A stretch of DNA of 32,683 nucleotides from Candidatus Pacearchaeota archaeon (lineage in GTDB: Archaea; Nanobdellota; Nanobdellia; Pacearchaeales; GW2011-AR1). Location of the stretch: contig NZCX01000024.1 in the NCBI GenBank assembly GCA_002688415.1, positions 1 to 32,683 on the forward strand, written 5' to 3'. Shown here one piece after another: positions 1-8,116 of this stretch. Within the stretch, counting starts at the first letter, position 1. The number at the start of each line of letters is the position of its first letter. The translations under genes and the position numbers were made by a program. The notes beneath the pieces are model-generated. The model was not told the origin of the DNA and did no database searches. It saw only the letters and a list, made by a program, of their open reading frames with translations.

Positions 1-3000
1 CTCTGGGGCATTCTGGTCAACGGTTACTGAAATATTTGTGTACGCCGTGTCTTCGTTTCCCGCCTCATCTATACAATAAACTTCTATTTCGTAATCGCCG
101 CTACCTAGGCTATTGAAAACTTGCTCATGTGTTGTTGAGTTTGTGTCTAAAAATGCAATATCGCCGCTACCGAAGTCGTAATAACAATAAGATTCTCCAC
201 CGTTTATACATCCATCGGTTTCAACTTCTAATGTCATTAAACCCGAACTGTTTGTTAAAATCTCCTCATCTTGTGGCTCTAGCGATGCTATCTCAAGTCC
301 TTCGTCACATTGGTTGATTGTGTAAATATATGTTTGGGAAAGCATTCTGTCTACTTCTGACTCATTTTCACCTGGCTTGTCCAAGCATTTGATATAGAAT
401 GTGTTTTCATTGTTTACTAAGCTCGTTAACTCTGTGTAGCAAGCCCATTCTCCGTTATACCCCAGGGAAGGGCTTGTTATGCAACTCATATTGGTTTCCA
501 TGCTATCAAAGTTCGAATCGAAGCCATTATTAATTCTACACTCTGATGGCTCATTCATGTAAACATAGAGGTCTGTTGAGTTTTCACCATATTTTAGATA
601 ACCATTATTTTCTGGGTCATATCTTGAAAGCATTGGTGGAGTGAGATCTGGTTCGTCACTTAGTGTGAATTGAACTGCAAATTCCGCCTCGTTTATTTCT
701 CCTGCAAAGTTCATACACCTGATGTAAAGTTCGTTCTCTCCTTCTTCCATTAAGATTGCCCCAGATTCGCCAAACTGGCTCATAGTCACGTAATGGTGCG
801 TTCTGTTATGTGCTGTCATATCGTAACTCATTGAAAAGTAATCATCTGTGTGTTCTGTATCTATCTTGCATGATGCTTCTTTGTCTGTTGATATTCCCCA
901 AATAAGCTGCTCCCATGACTTTACTTCGTCATTCGCCTCACTTCCGAAGATCTCAAAACTAGAATCTTTTATGCTTCCATACACATTCCCCTCTGACAAA
1001 ATGTCCCCCCAGGGTTCAATTATTGCCTGCCATGTATCTGATATGCTGGCACAAGTACCTGGATCACCTAGGTCATCATAATACATGCAGTTTGCCCCAA
1101 TTGAACGACAACGATATTCGGAGCATGGTCTTGCATCTTCCCCACATGATTGGCAATCTCCCCCGGAAGCTGCCTCCCAGCCTTCACAATTGAATTGTAG
1201 TATGTAGTATTGTGTGTCTTCATAGCTATCAAAAGCCGTAAAAATAGCCAGGATTGCTGCAATAATTGCACCTATGAACCATAATATGGGATCCTTTGGT
1301 ACAAGTAGGGCTATAATCAAATCTGTAACTGCAACAGTTGCTGAAGCCATAAAACCAATAAACTGCTCCTGCTTCCCAGGACTCCAATCTTGATTTTCTG
1401 CGATTAATGAACCTATTTGATATCCCATAAAAGAAGCAACTATAGAGACCGCAAGGGTTGTTATTCCTCCCTTTAGATTAAATGAACTCTCAGCCCCTGT
1501 GGCAGTCACGCCAGGCAAGTCACTCATCGCTATATCCGAAACAAACCCAGAGGCACTAAACCCTCCTGCAAGATAACTCTTCACAGAAGGAAACATTAGG
1601 GAAGTCATAACTAATCCCGAACCCAATTCAATTGCCACTTGAGCACTACTCTTATCGACATTATAACTTGGGGCCTGTCCCAAAATCTCCTCATAATCTA
1701 TTAGTCCCCCCTCGACCTCCTCGCTGACAGATCCTGATGATTCTATGTCCAATCCTGCCACAATGTCTGAGGCATCAAGGGAGCCCAGAGCAACAAGCCC
1801 CGAAGAGCTCTTAATGTGATCTCCGTAAGTTGCTGTTAAAATGTATTCTTCTACCTCTAAGTCTTCTATGACATCTCCCGTTTTGTCTATTGCTAGTCTC
1901 ATCAGGCTAAATCCCTCGTCAAATCCGAATTCCCCACTCAACCCTATGTTTGTTCCACATGTTCCTAATGCCCGACATCTTTCATTCACTGAAGCCATCC
2001 ATTGCGGCATATCTTGAGTTTTTATCGTATCTGATTTCCCATCTACATTACATTCCCAATTTTCTTGATCCCGCCAGTCACCACACCCACCAGCCAGAGT
2101 ACATCTTCTTGTTTGTCTTGATGTGCAACTAAAACTTGCTAATGAGCAAATATAATCTGTCTCCGTCTCACTACCGCCAGATCCAATTTCTGCAGAGTCA
2201 GATGATTCTTCGTTCCAGAATTGAAATCCCGGGGTGTATTTTGGAATACAAAAAGGAATTATCGTGTTTGATCCTGCCCCCACATCTCCTGCCGCTCCCT
2301 GTTCGCTATTTAGAAGCTCCGGGTTGAAACCAGCCAAGAAGGTTCCGTCGGTTACTTTCACGCTTTCCTCTCCCCAATAGTCATTGAACATCATACACTG
2401 TGAAAGTTTTGAGCAAGACTCTTCGACATCATCGTAATCCCCTTCTCCATTTGCATTTATACAACTTCTCCAATCATTGGTATAACATCTTGCGTAGGTA
2501 TTTCCACTAGAATTGCTTGTTGTTTGAATACAAATCTCTTGGTTAAAATCCGCGCAACCCTCTAGATTTATTTCTCCTTCTAGGCAGCTTGCAACAAAAT
2601 GCCTTGTCCCGACAGGGGCAATTGAATTTACGCTATAATCATAAATGCACCATGATTCTCCGTGTGTTGGTCCACCGCAGTTTAAGTCTCTGCAGATATA
2701 GTCACCATAAGTCGCTTGATAATCTGTTGCATTTGCTTCTGAGCAAATGCTCCCGGAGATATAGTCACAATTCCCACAATCTGCAGATGGGGTTGAACAA
2801 GAATCGCTTGGTTCGATTATATCTGTCCAATAATCATCATCGTCTAATTTTGATGAATCATATACATTTGCTTGGTTCCCACAAGAATCAAGATAGTATA
2901 CCTCGTCTTCTCCCTCTATACATGATGTATCTTGGGATGGAACGCAAAGAGTTTCTAGATCTGGGTCAGTACATAGTTTTCCTTTGTAAAATTCATCATT

Positions 3001-3579
3001 ACAGCTTCCCTTTTCTGTAAAAACACAATCTAACTCCCCTGAGTAATCTCCGGTATCTGAGACACATGCTCCCTTTTCTGCGAGATCTGCGTAATCTTGA
3101 CATGTCCCTGAAGCGTCCATAGTACTAAATTCTTTTTCAAATCCATATTCTGCTGCTAGATTTGTACATTCTCTACTGGTTGATGAGATTGCTTGACTTC
3201 CCAGTATGCAGCACCCTAATTCGCACTCGTCGATTGAGCAGGCTTCTGAATCTGTCCAAGTTCCTCCATTGTCTTCGCATGGTGACTTTGGGGAGTTTAA
3301 TGTGCAAGTTCCATAGTCTGAATCATAGCAACAGCCCTGCTGGCAACTTTCTACCTGGGAACAATCAGTCCCAACAAGATTACTTGCGCACAGACTCTCG
3401 TCAGACTCTAGCATGTCTAGGCACACTCCACCATCCAAATCCTCTAAGCAGCATCCTGTTGGCACATAAGCACTTGCTGAGACCTCTGGAAGAGCCTGGC
3501 CCATTATAAAGCTGAAAGCTATGATCGCCATAGTAGTTAAGAAGATCTCACTTAATGCTATTTTTCTCTGGTTGTTCAT
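1..3579 (-). CDS. Giant cysteine-rich surface protein, copy A (partial, runs off left edge)
   Basis: Not in the ORF track because it has no stop inside the window. Reverse translation from the ATG at 3577-3579 gives MNNQRKIALSEIFLTTMAIIAFSFIMGQALPEVSASAYVPTGCCLEDLDGGVCLD... and is still in frame at base 1 (3579 = 3 x 1193; ...GDYEIEVYCIDEAGNEDTAYTNISVTVDQNAPE). Aligns over its length with the 28093..32145 protein (e.g. GESWCIYDYSVNSIAPVGTRHFVASCLEGEINLEGCADFNQEICI vs GESWCAYDGKIGSGSDPAGSRHFREICLNGEVISEGCADYRNEICI). Confidence 0.9.
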   Translation of the reverse strand, partial: MNNQRKIALSEIFLTTMAIIAFSFIMGQALPEVSASAYVPTGCCLEDLDGGVCLDMLESDESLCASNLVGTDCSQVESCQQGCCYDSDYGTCTLNSPKSPCEDNGGTWTDSEACSIDECELGCCILGSQAISSTSRECTNLAAEYGFEKEFSTMDASGTCQDYADLAEKGACVSDTGDYSGELDCVFTEKGSCNDEFYKGKLCTDPDLETLCVPSQDTSCIEGEDEVYYLDSCGNQANVYDSSKLDDDDYWTDIIEPSDSCSTPSADCGNCDYISGSICSEANATDYQATYGDYICRDLNCGGPTHGESWCIYDYSVNSIAPVGTRHFVASCLEGEINLEGCADFNQEICIQTTSNSSGNTYARCYTNDWRSCINANGEGDYDDVEESCSKLSQCMMFNDYWGEESVKVTDGTFLAGFNPELLNSEQGAAGDVGAGSNTIIPFCIPKYTPGFQFWNEESSDSAEIGSGGSETETDYICSLASFSCTSRQTRRCTLAGGCGDWRDQENWECNVDGKSDTIKTQDMPQWMASVNERCRALGTCGTNIGLSGEFGFDEGFSLMRLAIDKTGDVIEDLEVEEYILTATYGDHIKSSSGLVALGSLDASDIVAGLDIESSGSVSEEVEGGLIDYEEILGQAPSYNVDKSSAQVAIELGSGLVMTSLMFPSVKSYLAGGFSASGFVSDIAMSDLPGVTATGAESSFNLKGGITTLAVSIVASFMGYQIGSLIAENQDWSPGKQEQFIGFMASATVAVTDLIIALLVPKDPILWFIGAIIAAILAIFTAFDSYEDTQYYILQFNCEGWEAASGGDCQSCGEDARPCSEYRCRSIGANCMYYDDLGDPGTCASISDTWQAIIEPWGDILSEGNVYGSIKDSSFEIFGSEANDEVKSWEQLIWGISTDKEASCKIDTEHTDDYFSMSYDMTAHNRTHHYVTMSQFGESGAILMEEGENELYIRCMNFAGEINEAEFAVQFTLSDEPDLTPPMLSRYDPENNGYLKYGENSTDLYVYMNEPSECRINNGFDSNFDSMETNMSCITSPSLGYNGEWACYTELTSLVNNENTFYIKCLDKPGENESEVDRMLSQTYIYTINQCDEGLEIASLEPQDEEILTNSSGLMTLEVETDGCINGGESYCYYDFGSGDIAFLDTNSTTHEQVFNSLGSGDYEIEVYCIDEAGNEDTAYTNISVTVDQNAPE

Positions 3580-3580
3580 T

Positions 3581-4360
3581 TTAAGTTCCCGCTGGCAATA
3601 CACATGTTTTAATTGCGAATTTGATTTCTTCATCAGTATAACGATCTTTTAACGTGTAAATTTTCGTTTGGTCTCCTGCCCTATATCTACTTATAAAAAT
3701 ATCGTTGTAAGTGTTCATCCAATTAATATAATCAAACTCACACAATGTCGACTCGAAGTTTACTATCTCTGTTGCCAACGAAGCTAGATTGAATATATGT
3801 GAGTCGATTTGAATTTCAAAAGCTTCAAAAGCTTCTGTCTCTTCGGTAGAAGTTATTTTCATATTTCCTTCCAATTGTATCTCGAAGTTTTCTTGTCTAG
3901 AAACAATATCTACTTCTATGCCATCTGTTTCAACCACATAACCATTTCTTTCATAGGCTGCTGCCATTTTTAACCAACAATTTTCTGCAAGTGGTATAAT
4001 TTCATCCAGTAAGTCTTGCTTGAGTTTTGCTGGGAGATTCGGCTCTTGATTTATACACGGAGAGTAAAATTCTCCGACCTTGCACAAGTAGGGAACTTTT
4101 TCACTTTCGTCCTCGTCATTATATAGAAAGAAATTTTCTTCTATCTCCTCATAATAGAAATTATTTTCTAGAAATGAATTAACTATCTCCGATATGTCTC
4201 CTGCTAAGCAACTTTCTAAATAGAGATTTGGATCCGATATATCCTCGTTAAAAATATCAAGGATGTTATAATCAGAAACGACTAGAACGTAGATCAAGGC
4301 GAGTAAAATAGCAACAATTCCCGCAATAACCAATAATGTTAACTGACCACCCTTTTTCAT
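3581..4360 (-). CDS. Pilin-like membrane protein, partner of giant protein A
   Basis: 259-aa ORF; N-terminus MKKGGQLTLLVIAGIVAILLALIYVLVV (basic residues, GG, hydrophobic helix). Paralogous to the partial protein at 32147..32683 (VPYLCKVGEFYSPCINQEPNLPAKL vs VPYACYTEEYYKPCVVQVPFLEEKF). Stop adjoins the start of the giant gene. TTTATAAA 21 nt upstream of ATG. Confidence 0.8.
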   Translation of the reverse strand: MKKGGQLTLLVIAGIVAILLALIYVLVVSDYNILDIFNEDISDPNLYLESCLAGDISEIVNSFLENNFYYEEIEENFFLYNDEDESEKVPYLCKVGEFYSPCINQEPNLPAKLKQDLLDEIIPLAENCWLKMAAAYERNGYVVETDGIEVDIVSRQENFEIQLEGNMKITSTEETEAFEAFEIQIDSHIFNLASLATEIVNFESTLCEFDYINWMNTYNDIFISRYRAGDQTKIYTLKDRYTDEEIKFAIKTCVLPAGT

Positions 4361-4399
4361 ATTTTTTCAAGGGAAAACTGATTTATAAAACTATTCTCT

Positions 4400-5071
4400 C
4401 TACGCTAATTTTTTTATTTCTTCGATCTCTTTTGAGGAGATTGCTGTTCCTTTAAATTTTAAGGCAAATAATGCTGCATCTAAGAAATCTTTAGTTTTTT
4501 CTTGAAGCAACCCTTTTTTATAAGCAATAAAGATCAGCTCTGTAGATCTTACGAACTTGTCCGCCTTTGAATTTGGTAGTGGTTTTGACAGCTGCTCTAT
4601 CGGCGTCCTTAGTTTTCTTTCTATCAATTCTCTTAGTTTTTCTGGTGCCTCCTCCAAGACCCTGGTTGTTCTTTCATCAATTACAATGAGATTTTCGCAT
4701 CCGCAAAGATTTGAAAGAGCTAAGCAGCTAGCTTCTCCTTCATGAACTATTTTTATTCTTTGGTTTGTTCTTGTTGACTTTAGTGAGTTGTTTACTTGTT
4801 TCAGAATTTTCGCAGTTTCCTTGTGAAGGGCCTGATTCGAAATAATGTCTGAAGAAGGAGACAGTACGCCATCATCTAAAAGTTTCTTTACTTGCATTGC
4901 TTCAAGTTTAAACTTTTTTATTCTAAGTGGCTTGTCAATGACTTCTTTTTTCACAGCAGGAGTTATAATGAACTTCCCGCCGAAATCTTTTTTTAGAGAT
5001 CTTAAAACTGGGAGTAGCCCGTTCATAGTTAATGAAATTATTGGTCCAGCGTCGAATATTAGATATTTCAT
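4400..5071 (-). CDS. PIN-domain-like protein (putative RNase/toxin)
   Basis: 223 aa; MKYLIFDAGPIISLTMNG start with early Asp, EGEASCLALS and NLIVIDERTTRV acidic motifs typical of PIN proteins; 4-nt overlap with upstream 197-aa gene. Confidence 0.65.
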   Translation of the reverse strand: MKYLIFDAGPIISLTMNGLLPVLRSLKKDFGGKFIITPAVKKEVIDKPLRIKKFKLEAMQVKKLLDDGVLSPSSDIISNQALHKETAKILKQVNNSLKSTRTNQRIKIVHEGEASCLALSNLCGCENLIVIDERTTRVLEEAPEKLRELIERKLRTPIEQLSKPLPNSKADKFVRSTELIFIAYKKGLLQEKTKDFLDAALFALKFKGTAISSKEIEEIKKLA

Positions 5072-5661
5072 TTGAAGAACTCCTCGACGTGCTTAATTCT
5101 TTCTTTTTCTGGTAATGTTTGAGATGCGTGTGCTTCTGAGATTGAGCTCTGGCCGATATATGTTGAGAGATCCCATAGGCTTACTCCGAAGAGCTCTGCC
5201 GTTGCTTGGGCTGTTAAACCATGCTCATACAACTTGAACGCCTTGTTGATCTCTGCTTTTCTGAAAATATCTTTTATGTACAATCCTAAATCAGAATCTA
5301 GCTTATTAAGTGATTGTCTTATCTCTCCTTCTATTTGTATTGCTTTTTCTGCATCTTTTTGTTTTAATGCTTTTATTGCTTCATCCCATTTTGCTAAAAG
5401 TGTTTTATAAAATTTGTCCCATCCTGGCATGTTTCTATAGCTTTCTCGTTGCAAGACCTTACTTAGAGCATATACCAAGACAGCAGTTATAATGTTTAAT
5501 GTGTCTTGGTGTATTGTCGCAGAATGTAGTGTTTCATTTGATAAATCTTTTAATTTCATCCAGTTAGATGGTGGAATTGCTTTCCTTGCTTCTTCAAAAA
5601 TTCTTAAAATATTTGTCAGGTCTTCTTTTCCTTCCAGTCCACCCTCTTTCGTGCTCACCAT
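5068..5661 (-). CDS. Helical protein with C-terminal HTH-like segment (putative antitoxin/partner of PIN protein)
   Basis: 197 aa; C-terminal EHGLTAQATAELFGVSLWDLSTYIGQ resembles a helix-turn-helix; overlaps the PIN gene by 4 nt. Confidence 0.5.
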   Translation of the reverse strand: MVSTKEGGLEGKEDLTNILRIFEEARKAIPPSNWMKLKDLSNETLHSATIHQDTLNIITAVLVYALSKVLQRESYRNMPGWDKFYKTLLAKWDEAIKALKQKDAEKAIQIEGEIRQSLNKLDSDLGLYIKDIFRKAEINKAFKLYEHGLTAQATAELFGVSLWDLSTYIGQSSISEAHASQTLPEKERIKHVEEFFK

Positions 5662-5681
5662 AAAATATCACAAAAAACAAA

Positions 5682-5690
5682 TTATATAAA
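5682..5690. promoter_or_regulatory. TATA box, putatively bidirectional
   Basis: TTATATAA(A) centred between divergent starts at 5661 (-) and 5712 (+); 20 and 22 nt to the respective ATGs. Confidence 0.55.
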
Positions 5691-5711
5691 CCTTGGGATT
5701 TTCCTAATTGT

Positions 5712-6092
5712 ATGGAAATTGTATTGGATACAAATTTTATTTTGACATGCTCTAAGCAGAAGATCGATTTTGTTGATATAGCCGGGCAAATAATTGACGA
5801 AAAAATTAAGTGGATCGTTCCTCAACAAGTTCTAAATGAGTTGGGTCAGCTAAAAGACAAAGAAGGAATGAGTGGTTCTGATAAAAATGCCGCAGCATTA
5901 AGTTTTGAAATTTTAGAAGCTCTTGATCCTGAAGTTGTTGATATTGGCAAAAATCCAAATGTTGATATTGGAATTGTAAATTATGTTTTAGATTCTGAAA
6001 AAATTGTTGCTACGTTGGACAGGGGATTGAAGAATAGAATTTCTAATAGAATTTTGACTATCCGTGGAAAGAATTGGCTAGAGTTAATTTAG
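5712..6092 (+). CDS. PIN-domain protein
   Basis: 126 aa: MEIVLDTNFILTCSKQKIDFVD...IVPQQVLNELGQLKD...DIGIVNYVLDSEKIVATLDRGLKNRI has the PIN pattern (DTNF, E, D...D). Confidence 0.75.
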   Translation: MEIVLDTNFILTCSKQKIDFVDIAGQIIDEKIKWIVPQQVLNELGQLKDKEGMSGSDKNAAALSFEILEALDPEVVDIGKNPNVDIGIVNYVLDSEKIVATLDRGLKNRISNRILTIRGKNWLELI

Positions 6093-6094
6093 AA

Positions 6095-6691
6095 TTATCG
6101 AGCTGCGTCAGCTTGCTTCTCGATATCGTTCTTTTTGTTTATAGCAAAACTTTCACTTGAATTTTGAGACGCTAGAATTATTTCTTTTGCAAGAGCTTCT
6201 GTGATTGTTGCTTTTTTATTGAATGCTTTATCGTATGATCCTTGCACAAAAAACCTGAGAACTAAGTTTAATCTTCTCCTAGGAGAAACATCAACAGACT
6301 GAGGATACCTGGATCCTCCATATTCTATGGAAGTTACTTCATCTCTTGGAGAACCGTTTTCAATAGCTTTAACAAAAACCTTTACTGGATTTTCTCCTGT
6401 TTGTTTTTCAATTATCTTGAAGGCGTCTATGATTATCTGTGTTGCTTTTGAGTGCTTCCCTGTCATCCACCCTGTTATAATTTTATGCTTTTTACCTCTT
6501 GAGCCTGGAACCTGCAGAAGGTTTGCTAATCTCTCGACAACATTAACCTTGCTCTTTGTTGGGTCCCATTTTATTCTTCCATGAGATTTTAAAGTTAGCT
6601 TAGAAGTTAAGTTGATTACTTTTTTTAGTCCGGGATCTTCAACTCTTACGTCGCTTGCATCGAATAAACCATAGATTTTCATTGCTACCAT
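6095..6691 (-). CDS. rps7: 30S ribosomal protein S7
   Basis: 198 aa; ENPVKVFVKAIENGSPRDEVTSIEYGGSRYPQSVDVSPRRRLNLVLRFFVQGS is S7-like; follows S12. Confidence 0.93.
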   Translation of the reverse strand: MVAMKIYGLFDASDVRVEDPGLKKVINLTSKLTLKSHGRIKWDPTKSKVNVVERLANLLQVPGSRGKKHKIITGWMTGKHSKATQIIIDAFKIIEKQTGENPVKVFVKAIENGSPRDEVTSIEYGGSRYPQSVDVSPRRRLNLVLRFFVQGSYDKAFNKKATITEALAKEIILASQNSSESFAINKKNDIEKQADAAR

Positions 6692-6981
6692 GTTCCTGGA
6701 AGGCCCCCTTCTCCTAGCTCTGCTCTAGCCCTCTTCTGCACATTTAAAGGTCTAATTAAGGAGTAAAAAAAACCAACCAGTCTTGAACTCCTTAAAGATT
6801 CAACGGGATTCTCAAGAAGAGCTCTTCCGAACTCCCCCATATAATTCATATCAATATTTGCATAAGGCTTAAATCTTGGCCTCTCTTGCTTGGCGCTCCC
6901 CGGATTATTACCCCTATCCTCAAGAGCAGCTTCATAAGTTTGCTGAGCCTTTTTTGCAACTTTAAGTGGCGAATCTCCCAT
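6685..6981 (-). CDS. Unknown 98-aa protein between S12 and S7
   Basis: ORF fills the S12-S7 gap, starts 2 nt past the S12 stop and overlaps the S7 start by 7 nt; no family recognised. Confidence 0.65.
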   Translation of the reverse strand: MGDSPLKVAKKAQQTYEAALEDRGNNPGSAKQERPRFKPYANIDMNYMGEFGRALLENPVESLRSSRLVGFFYSLIRPLNVQKRARAELGEGGLPGTW

Positions 6982-6982
6982 C

Positions 6983-7405
6983 TTATCTTCTCCCCTTTTC
7001 GATCTTGCCTGTCCAAAGTCTGTCTAATGGCTGATCATTTACTTTAATTATTTGAAATCTTACACCGGAAAGGTCTCCTTTTGTTCTTCCCTGTTTCCCA
7101 CCAATTCTTTCAATAACAACTTCATCGTGTTCATCTACAAACTTTTGAGCTAAGTTTCCTGGAATGAACGCCGTTACTTCTTTACCATTCTTGATTAACT
7201 GAACTCTGCAACATTTTCTCATTGCTGAGTTTGGCTGCTTCGCTTCTTTTTGTATTTTTTTAAGAACTATTCCTTTTGCTTGGGAAGATCTTCCAAGTGA
7301 ATCAAACTTCAAAGTTATTCCAAGTCTTTTCTTTTTATCGACGAGCTTTCTATCTTTGAACTTCTTTCTCTTGTTCTTCAACTTTCTTGCGTTCATTAAT
7401 CCCAT
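6983..7405 (-). CDS. rps12: 30S ribosomal protein S12
   Basis: KKRLGITLKFDSLGRSSQAKGIVLKKIQKEAKQPNSAMRKCCRVQLIKNGKEVTAFIPG...DEVVIERIGGKQGRTKGDLSGVRFQIIKV. Confidence 0.97.
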   Translation of the reverse strand: MGLMNARKLKNKRKKFKDRKLVDKKKRLGITLKFDSLGRSSQAKGIVLKKIQKEAKQPNSAMRKCCRVQLIKNGKEVTAFIPGNLAQKFVDEHDEVVIERIGGKQGRTKGDLSGVRFQIIKVNDQPLDRLWTGKIEKGRR

Positions 7406-7449
7406 TTTGTATAGATTTAAGGAGAAATTTTGGTTTAAAAAGATTTTGT

Positions 7450-7875
7450 CTAGTTAAACTTTATAGTTTTTATCCCAAAAACTCCATTTAATATATTAAG
7501 TAGCTCTTTTTCTCTAATTCTGTTTCTGCCGATTAAGGATGCCTTTGTCTGTCTTCCGCCTGTTATCGAAACTTCACTGTCCTTAAAATCTAGCTTATTA
7601 ATTGTTGTCTGGTCTGCAAGTGTTGAAATAAACTTCATTAGTCCCTCTCTCGTCGGCTGCGGACCAATTCCTATAATCTTTATTTTATGTCCCAGCTTAG
7701 AACTTAGCATTTTTGCATTTTTTGCTCCTGGTCCAATAGCCATCGTTACTTTTGAATTTGGGACAATAAATACCAGGGAATTATTATAGTTAAAACAATA
7801 TTTTGTTTGTACCCTGCAAACTTTGCTGAACATATTTAAGTATCTCATAGATTGCATATTAATTACTCCTACCAT
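7450..7875 (-). CDS. nusA: NusA-like KH-domain transcription factor
   Basis: 141 aa; VFIVPNSKVTMAIGPGAKNAKMLSSKLGHKIKIIG KH motif; located between L30e-like and S12 as in the archaeal str operon. Confidence 0.88.
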   Translation of the reverse strand: MVGVINMQSMRYLNMFSKVCRVQTKYCFNYNNSLVFIVPNSKVTMAIGPGAKNAKMLSSKLGHKIKIIGIGPQPTREGLMKFISTLADQTTINKLDFKDSEVSITGGRQTKASLIGRNRIREKELLNILNGVFGIKTIKFN

Positions 7876-7876
7876 C

Positions 7877-8116
7877 TTACTTCTTTATTGAGAAAACTTC
7901 AGACAGGAAATCTAGATTTAATTCCTTACTCATTTCCTTTTTATCTTTCAAAACTGAGAACTCTATCTTTGCATTTTCTAGCATGTCAACCACCTCATCT
8001 CTTGTGTCTTTACAAATAAAAACTCCACCCAATACTTTTTTGCTCTTTATACATTGCTTTATCCCGAATAGTGCCTTTTTTTTATCAATTGCTTCCTTTA
8101 TCTCTTTAATGCTCAT
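7877..8116 (-). CDS. L30e/L7Ae-family ribosomal protein (short)
   Basis: 79 aa; KALFGIKQCIKSKKVLGGVFICKDTRDEVVDMLENAKIEFSVLKDKKEMSKEL; position between rpoA and nusA. Confidence 0.75.
   Translation of the reverse strand: MSIKEIKEAIDKKKALFGIKQCIKSKKVLGGVFICKDTRDEVVDMLENAKIEFSVLKDKKEMSKELNLDFLSEVFSIKK

Noticed and set aside
2589-3020. Plus-strand ORF of 143 aa (and others in 129..3509)
   Set aside because: Antisense to the open minus-strand giant gene; low-complexity L/S/H/R-rich translation typical of an antisense frame.
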